In this document: piece by piece, positions 24,988 to 33,896 of the stretch
How the letters are laid out: the number at the start of each line of letters is the position of its first letter
Position numbering within the stretch: the stretch's first letter is position 1
DNA from: Halopiger aswanensis
GTDB lineage: Archaea > Halobacteriota > Halobacteria > Halobacteriales > Natrialbaceae
Assembly: GCF_003610195.1 (NCBI RefSeq)
Contig: NZ_RAPO01000002.1
Span: forward strand, 1,240,001 to 1,304,000
Reading direction: 5' to 3'
Length of the DNA stretch: 64,000 nt
The notes under the pieces: model-generated
What the model was told of the DNA's origin: nothing
The model's input: the letters and a program-made list of their open reading frames with translations, nothing else
The model's database searches: none
Translations under genes and position numbers: made by a program

Positions 24988-25326
24988 TCACGAGCCGTTC
25001 GACTGCGGCTTCGTCTGTGGCCGCGACCCGGTTCGGCGGGCCAGGCCGATCAGATAGACATCGAGCAGACAGACCAGTAGCACTGCGAGCGGAATCGCGA
25101 CGTCGACGTAGTCGACGGTCTCGAACTGCAGCGCCGTCACGACGAACGGATGGCCGGGCTCGAGCGCGTCCGAGAGCGTCCGTGCGCTCAGAAACGCGAG
25201 CGCGAGTCCGTACAGCGCGAACCAGCTGAGCCCGCGCTTCCAGTGACCGAGATAACAGTGACCGAGTCCGGCGACGAACGCCGAGAGCGGGTACGCGGGC
25301 CAGATCGGTCGTGAACGGTCGGTCAT
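24988..25326 (-). CDS. Small integral membrane protein
   Basis: A 112-aa protein with about three membrane helices (residues 12-30, 34-50, 76-95). The early part AGLGHCYLGHWKRGLSWFAL has the GxGHxYLGxxxRGL pattern of TM2/DUF5683-like proteins seen in prokaryotic membranes. It lies 12 bp downstream of the helical protein gene on the same strand, so the two may be in one transcript. Function unknown. Confidence 0.7.
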   Translation of the reverse strand: MTDRSRPIWPAYPLSAFVAGLGHCYLGHWKRGLSWFALYGLALAFLSARTLSDALEPGHPFVVTALQFETVDYVDVAIPLAVLLVCLLDVYLIGLARRTGSRPQTKPQSNGS

Positions 25327-25338
25327 CGTCTTCTCACC

Positions 25339-26361
25339 TCACTGTTCGTCCGCGAACGGAATACGTGTTGCCCGCTCGAGACGGGCGAGCGGGGCGGGGC
25401 CGGGAGTTGTGGAGTCAGTGCTGTTCTCGGTCCCAGCCGTGGCCGCCGTCTCGGACCGATCCACGAGCGGAGCGAGCGCGTCGCGAGCGCGTTCTATATG
25501 TCGAGCAATCCCCGGAGAAGCGACGGCCGCCCCGTCCGAACTCGAGGATGCGTCGGCTCGTCCGGACAGCACTCGAGCGGCCGTTTCCCGGGGATCAGTG
25601 CCAGCGCGGGCCGCTGTCGACGCGGGCACGGCGCCCGATTCGGAACTCGAGGCCGACGCCGTCACCCGACACAGTGCTGTCGATAGTGACCGCGCGTACG
25701 CGTTCATCGCCGCTCGCGTCTCGTCAGCGGCACCGACAGCCGTTGCACCGAGCGTTGTCGCCGTCTCAGCCAGCACTGCACGCGGATGCACGGAACTGTC
25801 GTCCGACGGCTGCGCTCGAGGGGTGGCGTCGGCGCCGGTATCGTCGTCGGGTCCAGTCGGCGTCAATTCCGCGAACTCGGCGGCCAGCGCCGACGACCCG
25901 GCAGCCAGATGCCGGTATAGCTCGAGAGAGCGCCCATCGGGAACCGGTGCGTCCGTGATGGTCGCGTACGCGGCTGCGTGGAGGTGATCGCTCGCCAGCA
26001 CCGCCGCGTCCCGCTGCTCACGACCGGTGTAGCGATCCGAGTACAGGAGGTCGTAGCGGAGCTGTACGTATCCCTCGAGCAGCGCAACGGCCTCGGCGAC
26101 TGACGAGAGAATTTCGTCGGGCTGGCCCTCGTGTTCGTCGAACGTGAGTGCGGTATCGGCCTCAGCGTCGGACTCGGCCACGGTGGGGGTTCTCCGGTCG
26201 GTCGTCGCGGCGACTTCGCCGGCGATCGTACAGAGCGATGCCTGGAGCGATCGATCGCACGGGAGCACGACCTCGGAAGCGATCGATCGCACGGTCGACG
26301 AAAGGTTCGAAAACGATCGATCGAACGTCGTCGGCTCGCGTGCAGAGAGATGTTCGCTCAT
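25339..26361 (-). CDS. Degenerate polyprenyl-synthetase-like haloarchaeal protein
   Basis: A 340-aa, largely helical protein. Residues 85-150 include YDLLYSDRY and VLASDHLHAAAYATI, which recall the GD-x-LL-A-A segment of trans-isoprenyl diphosphate synthases. Neither DDxxD metal-binding motif is present, so catalysis is unlikely. The second half is Ala/Ser/Thr-rich and low in complexity. I think it is a non-catalytic relative found in haloarchaea (DUF7114-like, from memory). Its role is unknown. Confidence 0.65.
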   Translation of the reverse strand: MSEHLSAREPTTFDRSFSNLSSTVRSIASEVVLPCDRSLQASLCTIAGEVAATTDRRTPTVAESDAEADTALTFDEHEGQPDEILSSVAEAVALLEGYVQLRYDLLYSDRYTGREQRDAAVLASDHLHAAAYATITDAPVPDGRSLELYRHLAAGSSALAAEFAELTPTGPDDDTGADATPRAQPSDDSSVHPRAVLAETATTLGATAVGAADETRAAMNAYARSLSTALCRVTASASSSESGAVPASTAARAGTDPRETAARVLSGRADASSSSDGAAVASPGIARHIERARDALAPLVDRSETAATAGTENSTDSTTPGPAPLARLERATRIPFADEQ

Positions 26362-26429
26362 TGTAACTTCGAACTGGTGGCGGCTACGAATCCCTTACGG
26401 TGGGACGGGGTGGCCGACTCGAGGAGCGG

Positions 26430-27143
26430 TTAGGCATCGTCATCGTGGGCATCGTCCTCATCCCTGTTCTCATCCGCAGCCGATTCGCCGTCCGCCGACG
26501 CCTCGTCAGGGGCCGAACCGAACAGTTCCTGCTGAATCTCGGACGGGAACGACGCATCGTCGGCGAGAAGATCGTCGATGACCTGTGTGATGACGCCCGA
26601 TCGGACCTGACTCAGGTACTCGTCGCGGTTGAACGCCAGTTGCCGGGTTCGTGCGCCGTCGAGCGCGGCCAGCAGTAACGCGGCCGTCTCGGCCGTATCG
26701 TGGTCGACGAACTCGCCGGCGTCGATCCCGTCCTGCAGGATCCCCTCGAGCGTCGTCCGGAGTTGCTCGTCGCTTCGCTGGAGTTGTTCGCGGTAGCGCT
26801 CGTTGTGCGGCGCCTGCGTCCGCAACTCGAGCAAAGCCGTGTGAAAGGATCGGCGCTCGTCCTCGCCGCTCGAGCCGTAGAGATACCAGTCGATGAACAT
26901 CGCCAACCGGGTCGTCGGCGCCACCGTCCGGGTCGTCTTGATCCCCTCGTCGAACCGCTCTCGGAGGTACGCGAGAAGGTCGGCGACGAGGTCGTCTTTC
27001 GAGTCGTAGTGGTAGAACAGCAAGGACTTGCTCTTGTCCGTCCTGTCGGCGATGTCCTGTGCGGTCAGATCGGTGTAGCCGTGCTCGCACAGCGCCTCGT
27101 AGGTCGCTTCCATAATCGCCTCGCGAACGTCGGGATCGGTCAC
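26430..27143 (-). CDS. TetR/AcrR family transcription regulator
   Basis: A 237-aa repressor-type protein. The N-terminal helix-turn-helix (residues 1-50: EAIMEATYEALCEHGYTDLT, then KSLLFYHYDSKDDLVADLLA) is typical. Residues 55-190 form the ligand-binding helical domain, with QRSDEQLRTTLEGILQDGID. The C-terminus is an acidic tail of about 30 residues. The target is not visible. Genes next to it do not include a transporter, so a local efflux target is not supported. Confidence 0.9.
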   Translation of the reverse strand: MTDPDVREAIMEATYEALCEHGYTDLTAQDIADRTDKSKSLLFYHYDSKDDLVADLLAYLRERFDEGIKTTRTVAPTTRLAMFIDWYLYGSSGEDERRSFHTALLELRTQAPHNERYREQLQRSDEQLRTTLEGILQDGIDAGEFVDHDTAETAALLLAALDGARTRQLAFNRDEYLSQVRSGVITQVIDDLLADDASFPSEIQQELFGSAPDEASADGESAADENRDEDDAHDDDA

Positions 27144-27196
27144 TACCTGACTACTTGGTCAGGAAGACATAAAAGTCGTTTCGTTCCCAGCGACTG

Positions 27197-27475
27197 TCAC
27201 TTCGGATACTGTCTGATTCCGAACCGCTCGTATCCGCCGTAGGCAACCTCGAGCGAGCCGATCCACCAGTTCCACCGCTCGGACGGCGTCCCGTCGGGCG
27301 CGTCGGCGAGTTCCTCGAGGACGGCGTCGGTCGTCAGCGGCGTCCCGATATCGTCCTCGTACTGCCCGGAATCGGCGAGATCGACCGCCTGCCGGACGAC
27401 GACGCGGGATTCGCCCTCCGTCCCGTCGAACTCCTCGCGCAGGCGCGTCTCGAGGCGGCCGGGATCGATGAACAC
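27197..27475 (-). CDS. Conserved small haloarchaeal protein, GTG start
   Basis: A 92-aa soluble protein beginning VFIDPGRLETRL at a GTG (27475). No ATG occurs in the frame near this point, and the longer frame to 27652 is Arg-rich and unlike coding DNA. It contains VRQAVDLADSGQYEDDIG and WNWWIGSLEVAYGGYERFG. I do not recognise a family. It is 53 bp upstream of the TetR start on the same strand, so it may be in the same transcript. Confidence 0.65.
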   Translation of the reverse strand: MFIDPGRLETRLREEFDGTEGESRVVVRQAVDLADSGQYEDDIGTPLTTDAVLEELADAPDGTPSERWNWWIGSLEVAYGGYERFGIRQYPK

Positions 27476-27858
27476 GCTCGGGGCTACGCAGGCGATGTAC
27501 TTGAGTCTTCGAGCCGACGCTGTCCGCTCGAGGCGAACGGATTCGGCGAATATACGAGATTGAACGGCCGGGAGCGCGTTCGCCGAGCGACGGCGAACGC
27601 GCGACCCGGGGGAGGGCAGGCCCTCGCACCGTCTCCGACCGCGAGCGACCATTGGGAGCGAGCGGGCCGACGACCGATATGAGCGAGCGCGCGGCGCGCC
27701 GCAAGCAAGCGAACAGAGGGAGGAGTGCTTTTGATCGACCTTTTACCGAAGGACATCGCGCTGTGCGGCGGCAACGCCGCCGTCAGCGCGACAGACTGCA
27801 GCGTAAAAGGTCGGTGTGAAACGATGTTCTTTTGAGCGGCGACCGTCTTCCGTCGGGC
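27476..27858. other. Intergenic region with nested inverted repeats before the S6e gene
   Basis: No gene is seen in these 383 bases. The right half is the S6e upstream region with the structured element at 27736-27813. A minus-strand frame passes through but its peptide is Arg/Pro-rich. Confidence 0.5.
27736..27813 (+). ncRNA. Three-level nested stem structure in the S6e leader
   Basis: Outer arms CGACCTTTTAC (27736-27746) and GTAAAAGGTCG (27803-27813) are perfectly complementary. Inside lie CGCGCTG and CAGCGCG, and inside those CGGCGGC and GCCGCCG around a three-base AAC loop. The 78-base element could form an RNA with three stacked stems. It ends 45 bp before the S6e ATG. It may be a leader RNA, a small RNA or a dispersed haloarchaeal intergenic repeat; sequence alone cannot decide. 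Confidence 0.5.
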
Positions 27859-28257
27859 ATGGCAAGTTTCACTGTCGTCGTCGGCGACCCCGACTCCGGG
27901 TCGTCCTACCAGCTCGAGGCGGAAGACCAGGACGCAAACCGATTCATCGGCAAGTCCATCGGCGAGGAAGTCGACGGAAGCGCCGTCGGCCTCGACGGCT
28001 ACACGCTCGAGATTACGGGCGGCTCCGACGATGCGGGCCGACCGCTCAACCCCAACGTTCCGGGTGCGAACCTGACGGAAGTCCTGATGGAGGGGCGCCA
28101 GACCGGCTACAAGCCGTCCCGTGACGGCGAGCGTCGCCGCGTCACCGTCCGTGGGAGTGAGGTCTCGGATGCCGTCGCCCAGATTAACGCCTCGATCGTC
28201 GACCGTGGCAGCACGGACGTCGACGAGCTGCTGGGCGAAGGCGAGGACGACGAATAA
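27859..28257 (+). CDS. rps6e: 30S ribosomal protein S6e
   Basis: A 132-aa ribosomal protein of the archaeal/eukaryotic S6e family, a component of the small subunit. The N-terminal [19 protein letters not shown] and the central [14 protein letters not shown] are typical. [19 protein letters not shown] and [19 protein letters not shown] then follow in the family order. It starts at ATG 27859; the frame extends nine codons upstream, outside the family. The length of about 130 aa is normal for haloarchaea. Confidence 0.95.
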   Translation: MASFTVVVGDPDSGSSYQLEAEDQDANRFIGKSIGEEVDGSAVGLDGYTLEITGGSDDAGRPLNPNVPGANLTEVLMEGRQTGYKPSRDGERRRVTVRGSEVSDAVAQINASIVDRGSTDVDELLGEGEDDE

Positions 28258-28285
28258 CGGATCGACTTCGATCATACGTACTTCT

Positions 28286-28723
28286 ATGGCAGATAGAGTC
28301 TCGAGCGATCACCCGTCGGTGCAGACGGTACGAGCGACGTGTACCGAAACGGCGACCGGCGCGTACGTGGCGATTCCCGACGACGATAGCAATGGGTTTC
28401 CGACCGGCGAAGTCGTGCGGATCGTCCTCGACGGCGACGAACTGTTCGCGAAGATCGATCGACCCCTGGGCGAAAACGGAGTCTCGATCCCCGGCGTCTA
28501 CGAGACGCCCGACGGCGCACGCGACCCGAGCAGCGGCACCGATCAACTGCCCGCGTGGATCGACGACCGCGGTATTTCGGCCGGCGGCTCGGTGCTGGTC
28601 GACATCGTCGAACCCGACTTCCTCTACGGACTCCGCGAGCCCGGCGCAACGGCGTACTACGACGCCCACGAACCCCCGAGCGATAGTCTGAACGAGATCG
28701 CGAAGAATCTCGAGGACGAATAG
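28286..28723 (+). CDS. Conserved haloarchaeal protein (DUF7112-like)
   Basis: A 145-aa acidic soluble protein. Its first half has PSVQTVRATCTETATGAYVA and VRIVLDGDELFAKIDRPL, suggesting a small beta-barrel; the second half includes VLVDIVEPDFLYGLREPG. No metal or catalytic motif. It starts 28 bp after the S6e stop, so the pair is likely co-transcribed. Function unknown. Confidence 0.75.
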   Translation: MADRVSSDHPSVQTVRATCTETATGAYVAIPDDDSNGFPTGEVVRIVLDGDELFAKIDRPLGENGVSIPGVYETPDGARDPSSGTDQLPAWIDDRGISAGGSVLVDIVEPDFLYGLREPGATAYYDAHEPPSDSLNEIAKNLEDE

Positions 28724-28899
28724 CGAGGCGGCTGGACTCGGCGTCGGATTTCGTCGTTGGCTCCGCGAGGCTGCGCTTCTCGAGAATCGATTCGTCCGTA
28801 ACCCACGGCTATCGCGGTGAAACGTAACAGAAGCGAGAACGCGGAAACGCTGGAGCGACGGCGAGCGCGGGCCGATGGAGAGGCGACGACCGGCCGCCG

Positions 28900-29433
28900 T
28901 TAGTGGCGGGCGAGGAAGGCGTACAGGAGGAGTCCGAACGCCATGTGTTGGCGCATCGTCTGCTCGACGGCCTCGCGGACGTACGCCTCATCGTCGATCG
29001 AGTACTCCTTCGTTCGCACCTTCGTGTGCATCGCCAGCACGTCCGCTTCCTTGAGGTCGTGGAGCGCCGGATAGACGGTCCCCGGACTGAGCGTCGCATC
29101 GAAGAGATGCGTCAGATCCGAGAGCAACTCCTTCCCGTGGGTCTCCTCGCGAAGCGCGATGAGCATCAGGAGAACCTCGTCGAGGTTCTCCTTGATGAGC
29201 GCCTCGTCGAACTGGATGTCGTCGGTCGACAGGGCGCCCTGTACCTGCTCGAGCAAGCGATCCAGTTCCCGCTCAACCGAGTCCCCAGCAGCAGCATCAG
29301 TGCCGGCGTCGGTTCCCGTCGCCGCCTCGCGAGTAGTTTCGTACGATTCTGATTCCGATTCCGACTGCCTGTTCGCGGCTGCGTTCGACAGTTCGTCGAA
29401 CACTGACCGCGTGTTGGTTGTATCCTCACGCAT
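28900..29433 (-). CDS. PadR family transcription regulator
   Basis: A 177-aa protein. Residues 1-50 are an acidic disordered leader with Ser/Glu repeats. Residues 80-160 hold the PadR winged helix (VLLMLIALREETHGKELLSD, then SPGTVYPALHDLKEADVLAM). The C-terminus has a hydrophobic helix (MAFGLLLYAFLARH). ATG at 29433 (MREDTTN) is preferred to the frame start at 29445. Three imperfect repeats lie 98-184 bp upstream, so autoregulation is possible. The motility island starts 430 bp away, which makes a link conceivable but not shown. Confidence 0.85.
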   Translation of the reverse strand: MREDTTNTRSVFDELSNAAANRQSESESESYETTREAATGTDAGTDAAAGDSVERELDRLLEQVQGALSTDDIQFDEALIKENLDEVLLMLIALREETHGKELLSDLTHLFDATLSPGTVYPALHDLKEADVLAMHTKVRTKEYSIDDEAYVREAVEQTMRQHMAFGLLLYAFLARH

Positions 29434-29865
29434 TGTTCCGATCACCGAGTGGGGGTGTTCGTGGGTAGAACCGCCTCACGCACCATCGGCCACACACTGC
29501 CGACGAGTATTCGCGCGGTATCCCTCACGACGAGTTAACCGCTGGAACTGGCAGATATTAAACCCACATGGAAGTGACCGTCACGAAATACGATATTTTA
29601 ACCCACCTGGAATGATATAATAACGGTGAGGTGTCGTGATGCGCTCGATTACTGCCCTGGACCCAACAATGAATGGATTTTGTCCCTCATTCATCCCAAG
29701 ACCGAATCATATGTAGTGTTCTGACTGCCTCGAACATACATACAATAAAGTTGCGGCCGATTCGGATACGAGACCATCACGAAGCGACTGGAACGAATCG
29801 TCTACGCGCCCCGTCCGGACCGCGCGGCCGATGCCTATGAAACCCCGCGAGCGAATGCGGCTCGT
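29434..29865. other. Intergenic region between PadR and the motility island
   Basis: No gene is seen in 432 bases. It holds the three repeats above, AT-rich patches near 29612-29622 (TGATATAATAA) that could be TATA boxes, and an inverted pair AATGAAT/ATTCAT near 29669-29696. Confidence 0.45.
29531..29617. repeat. Three imperfect repeats upstream of the PadR gene
   Basis: GAGTTAACCGCTGGAACTGG (29532-29551), AGATATTAAACCCACATGGA (29553-29572 and on) and GATATTTTAACCCACCTGGA (29592-29611). The shared pattern is TTAAcCcacnTGGAAnTG. The last two copies are about 39 bp apart (nearly four helical turns). These could be binding sites of the PadR protein itself. Confidence 0.5.
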
Positions 29866-30111
29866 ATGAACCGCATCGATCTCGAGGGCGGGTTCAGCAT
29901 CCACGACTACCGGGCGAAGCTGAAACTCCTGAACGATTCCGGAGCGACGCGCACGCTCGAGAACCGACAGGAACTGCGCTGTCCCGCGTGTAACCGCCCG
30001 TTCGATCGACTGTTCGTGAGTGAGCGAGCGACGGCGACGTTCGAGACGGCACCGGATCGCCCGTTCTGTCTCGCGCGGACGGACGAGAAACTGCTTCTGC
30101 TAACCCACTAG
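29866..30111 (+). CDS. Small zinc-finger-like protein of the motility cluster
   Basis: An 81-aa protein. The pattern LRCPACNRPFDRLFVSERAT has CxxC, followed later by RPFCLARTDEKLLLLTH with a Cys and a final His, a possible zinc site. Proteins like this are called flagella cluster proteins in haloarchaeal genomes (DUF7385 from memory). ATG at 29866. Function is unknown; its place at the border of the motility island fits the label. Confidence 0.7.
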   Translation: MNRIDLEGGFSIHDYRAKLKLLNDSGATRTLENRQELRCPACNRPFDRLFVSERATATFETAPDRPFCLARTDEKLLLLTH

Positions 30112-30169
30112 TCGGGGATCTGCGGGTCCGGATCCGGGGTAGAACCGAACCGCGACCGAACCCAGTTGC

Positions 30170-32944
30170 TTACAGCGCCGTAATCGTGATCCCGTCCGGC
30201 TGGAGGACGATACCGACCTCGCCGGTGCCGCGCTGGAACGTCTCCTCGTGGGCCGCGATATCGTCGACGCCGGCGCCGACCTCGAACTGGTCGGCGTCGG
30301 GCAGACACTCGAGGGTCCGCTGTTCGTCCTCGTCGAGCTCGAAGTCCTCGAGGAACAGAATTTCCTCGTTCGATCGAACCCGAACCCGGATAAGCGCCGT
30401 TCGGGGGAGGTCGTTTTGGACGACGACGGAGCCGCTTCCGCCGTTGGAGACGAGATTCCGGGCGTTTCGCGCAGCCTGTTGGAGTTTTTGTGCGGCCGGC
30501 TGGAGGGCCGTCATCCCGCTCATCCGTTCTTGTAGTTCCTGAAGGTCGCCCGAATCCGTCCGGTAGCCGACGACGACCGCCCCGACCAGCACGACACCGA
30601 GCAGCGACGCCGCGAGAAGTGGGAGTCGAGAGCCGTTCAGGGAAATAGTATCCTGAACCGACCCGACGACCCCCGGCGAGTCGTCCGCTGCCGGTTCGAC
30701 GGTCGTCGTGTCCCGAACGGAATCATCGTCCGTCGTGACGCCGTAGGAATACGTCCCCGTTTCTGCCGGATCGACAGTCCCCGAAAGCGTCCGTTCGTCG
30801 TCGGGCTCGAGCGAGACCGACTCGGTCGCAATCGATTCGTCGTCGAACGTAAGCGTCACGTCCTGCGTCCCGGCGGCACCGCCCGTGTTCCGAATCGTTG
30901 CGGTGACGGCAGGGGTCGTGCTGTCGGAGCCCGAATCAACCGACACGGTTTCGATCTCGAATCGCGATTCGTTGTCCCGGATCTCGACCGTCCGCACCTC
31001 GCTGGCGTGGGTCGTCGACGCCTCGAGATCCAGATTCGGCGGTGCGTCCTCGGTGACGTCGAACGTGACCGTTTCCGTGAACGACTCCGACGGCGCCAGC
31101 GGTGCCGAAGCGGTATACGTGCCGTCGGACTCGACGGCATAGGGGTTCTGGGCCTCGATCGTCAGCGTTTCCTTCCCCGGCGTCTCGCCCCGGTTTTCGA
31201 CGGTAACCGTCGCGGTCAGCTGGCCGTTTCGCGCAGCGGGATCGGTTATCTCGTCGAACGTAATGGCGGTTTCCTGTTCGAACTCGACCGGCGTAACTCC
31301 CGCCGGCGTTTCGATAGTGGCGTTCGCGACTGGCGGTTCCGATTCACTGAGGTCGTGTGTGAACGTCGCGTTCGCCGCTGACGAGCCGGTGAGCGTGATA
31401 TCCTGTTGGTCGACGACGGTTCCATCAGCCGTGAGATTCGCGGTGAACGCTGTCTCACCGCCCGGAAGATCGCCGCTGTACCAGAAAACGGCCGAAACAT
31501 CGAACGTATCGCCGAAGCCACCGATCGTCGTATCCGTGACCTCTGTACGAATGTTGTGGTCGTGTTCTAACCGAGAGAGCACCGGTACCGTCGTCGACGC
31601 CGAATCGGTCGGACTCGAGACGCGAACGTCGACTTGCGGGACGTCGTCGCGGTCGGTTTCGTACGTAAACGTTTCCGTCGTCGTCGCGTCAGGCGCGAGC
31701 GTGACGACGTTCGTTCGAACTTCGGTCCCGTTGATCGAGAGCGTGATCGGATAATCCTGTGCACCCTCCGGAACGGTCCCGAAGCGATCGAGATGGGCAG
31801 TTACTTCAAGAGCGTCGCCTTCAACCGTGCCCCGCGTCTCGAGGTCGACGACTGCGGCGCCCGCCGCACCGATAGTGATGTCCGCGGCGTCGGAGTGACC
31901 GTCGATAGCGAGTTCGACCTCATCGATCGTGTGATCACCACGACTGGTTTCGTACTCGAAGACTTCGCTGATCTGTTCACCGGCGCCGATGTCGATCGTT
32001 CGAGTGACCGTTTCCTGCGGTGTCCCCGAGTCGAGCAATCGCAGGGTCACGTCCCGTTTGCTGCTGCCCCACTCCCGGTTCTCGAATTCTGCGGCGATCT
32101 CGATTGTCTCACCTTCATCGACATCGGTGACGTTCTGGATCGTCGGTCGAACGTCGGTTTTCTTGTACTCGGGGTACTTAATCGACGTTCCGTTAACGAC
32201 GACGTTCGTCCCGCCGTCTTTCGTTTTGACGTACCCGTCGGACCGATCGACGATGATGGTATCCTCTATTGAACCGCTATCGCTGAGTACGACGAGATCC
32301 GTTCCGTTGTTAATCCGGGCAATTGGAGGGCCATCGTCGCCGACAGTTGCAACGGTCCCGTCTTCCGTCTGGACGACCGGGTAGTCGTAGTCACTATCCT
32401 TATCGACGACGAGTCGCTCCCCGTCATCCGCAGTCTCGACGTACGGCTCGGATGGCATTCGATCTGCAACTGCGGCCGTAACAACGTGATCATCCTCGAG
32501 TCGGACGACGACATCGTCTTCGTCGGGCGTATCTGCGTTCGGCTGACTGAACGCGGCGGATCGGAGCGACTGTTCCTCGCGTGTAGTAAGGTCGGACGAT
32601 CGCTGGGATACTGACTCCAGGACAGCGGGCTGAATCGACGGATCAGCGTCGACGGCAGCGGTGCTCGAAAAATCGGACGTTTCGGAGACGGTTCCGGGAC
32701 CGATTCCGGCGAGACCACCGAGCAGAATACCGCCGACGATTACGAGCGAGAGGAGTGATAAGGTACGTACTGCAGAAACGGACGAAGATGAAAAACGAGT
32801 GCGGAGGTGACGCCCACGCAGGCGCGCAGTGGGAACTCCCAGTTCGGCCAGAAACGACGGCAAAGAGCCGATCAACGCGCGGATAATCGAGGTCACGTAC
32901 ATTAGGGCGGCACCAGTCTGTGGGAAGCGTTTGAGTGGAAGCAT
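30170..32944 (-). CDS. Large CARDB-repeat membrane protein of the motility island
   Basis: About 924 aa from ATG 32944 (a second ATG, 32902, is possible; the longer frame to 33280 is not convincing). One membrane helix near residues 60-80, then about 690 residues of tandem Ig/CARDB-like modules (for example VTVENRGETPGKETLTIEAQ, VTATIRNTGGAAGTQDVTLT). A second helix follows near 772-794 (LPLLAASLLGVVLVGAVVVG). The final 130 residues are cytoplasmic, with a coiled-coil-like start and a beta domain. The shape is that of an extracellular sensor or adhesin tied to a cell-internal domain. It is divergent from a lipoprotein gene. Confidence 0.8.
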   Translation of the reverse strand: MLPLKRFPQTGAALMYVTSIIRALIGSLPSFLAELGVPTARLRGRHLRTRFSSSSVSAVRTLSLLSLVIVGGILLGGLAGIGPGTVSETSDFSSTAAVDADPSIQPAVLESVSQRSSDLTTREEQSLRSAAFSQPNADTPDEDDVVVRLEDDHVVTAAVADRMPSEPYVETADDGERLVVDKDSDYDYPVVQTEDGTVATVGDDGPPIARINNGTDLVVLSDSGSIEDTIIVDRSDGYVKTKDGGTNVVVNGTSIKYPEYKKTDVRPTIQNVTDVDEGETIEIAAEFENREWGSSKRDVTLRLLDSGTPQETVTRTIDIGAGEQISEVFEYETSRGDHTIDEVELAIDGHSDAADITIGAAGAAVVDLETRGTVEGDALEVTAHLDRFGTVPEGAQDYPITLSINGTEVRTNVVTLAPDATTTETFTYETDRDDVPQVDVRVSSPTDSASTTVPVLSRLEHDHNIRTEVTDTTIGGFGDTFDVSAVFWYSGDLPGGETAFTANLTADGTVVDQQDITLTGSSAANATFTHDLSESEPPVANATIETPAGVTPVEFEQETAITFDEITDPAARNGQLTATVTVENRGETPGKETLTIEAQNPYAVESDGTYTASAPLAPSESFTETVTFDVTEDAPPNLDLEASTTHASEVRTVEIRDNESRFEIETVSVDSGSDSTTPAVTATIRNTGGAAGTQDVTLTFDDESIATESVSLEPDDERTLSGTVDPAETGTYSYGVTTDDDSVRDTTTVEPAADDSPGVVGSVQDTISLNGSRLPLLAASLLGVVLVGAVVVGYRTDSGDLQELQERMSGMTALQPAAQKLQQAARNARNLVSNGGSGSVVVQNDLPRTALIRVRVRSNEEILFLEDFELDEDEQRTLECLPDADQFEVGAGVDDIAAHEETFQRGTGEVGIVLQPDGITITAL

Positions 32945-33037
32945 AATATACTCTCTGGCAGAGACTTTCAGTTCGTGGGAACTGTTGTCCCGACGGCCGA
33001 CGCGCTTTTCACGTATTGGTGTGACGGTATCGTAAAG

Positions 33038-33736
33038 ATGCCAACGGGTCCTGAACGTGCGCTTGGTAATTCGAAAACCGAGCGCCGCTGCCGTCGTGAT
33101 CGAGATGCCACGACAACGAAGACGGCTTCTCAGTCGACGCTGAGCCGACGACAGACCCTCGCCGGCATCGGAACGCTTGCACTCGGTACAACTGCGGGCT
33201 GTTTGAACTCGGTGACCTCGCTTACCGGCAGTCGCGTTCCAGTCGAACCGGAGGCGCCGGCAAACTGGGACGACGAACAAGGAACAATCGTCGATACTGC
33301 CGAGAATCCGGACGAACGGGCGGCGACGGCCGGCGAACTCTACTTCCTCCTCGAGGAGAACGATATCACCGTCGACGAACTGTACGAGGATACTGGGTCC
33401 AACGATCTGATCCTGTTCTACGAGTCGGACGCGGAGTCTCCGGGAGAATCCGACGAAGAAATCGGGTTAATCTATCGAATTTTCAAGGACGGGTTCATCG
33501 CACGGGGCGGTGATGTCAATTATCTGTACACCGAGGTCGTTCCCGAAAGCCGGTTCGACGGACAAGTCGGCGGCTGGGCGGTAAACTCGCAGTGGGCCGA
33601 ACAGCACGCAGCCGGCGAGGCGAACCCGCTCGCGGTGTGGAACAAGATTGCGGATACGAAGGTATACGACGACGAGGAGTCCGCAGGTGGGACGGACGCG
33701 AACGAGACGAGCGACGAGACAGCTACTGAGGAGTGA
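33038..33736 (+). CDS. RR-signal lipoprotein of the motility island
   Basis: About 232 aa. The N-terminal 40 residues are Arg/Thr-rich. SRRQTLAGIGTLALGTTAGC is a twin-arginine signal ending in a lipobox cysteine, so it is a lipid-anchored extracellular protein. The mature domain (about 165 aa) is acidic and contains GELYFLLEENDITVDELYED and GGWAVNSQWAEQHAAGEANP. I do not recognise it. ATG 33038 is used; it starts 93 bp from the divergent CARDB protein, with which it may work outside the cell. The unusually long n-region is odd. Confidence 0.78.
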   Translation: MPTGPERALGNSKTERRCRRDRDATTTKTASQSTLSRRQTLAGIGTLALGTTAGCLNSVTSLTGSRVPVEPEAPANWDDEQGTIVDTAENPDERAATAGELYFLLEENDITVDELYEDTGSNDLILFYESDAESPGESDEEIGLIYRIFKDGFIARGGDVNYLYTEVVPESRFDGQVGGWAVNSQWAEQHAAGEANPLAVWNKIADTKVYDDEESAGGTDANETSDETATEE

Positions 33737-33896
33737 TATGGGTGAACAATCCCTCGCAACCAACTGGGGACGAACGCGAACGTCCCACTGTCGAACGAGT
33801 ACAGACGGAACTACTGCAGATTCAGCGAGTCGGACAGTCGGACCGAATCCAACGGCAACCGATCGGCGGCCCGCGTCGAACGAGTGATCCAGCAAC

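Noticed and set aside
33009-33280. An upstream extension of the CARDB protein to 33280.
   Set aside because: The extra 112 residues are Cys/Arg-rich and unlike the rest, and would overlap the divergent lipoprotein gene.
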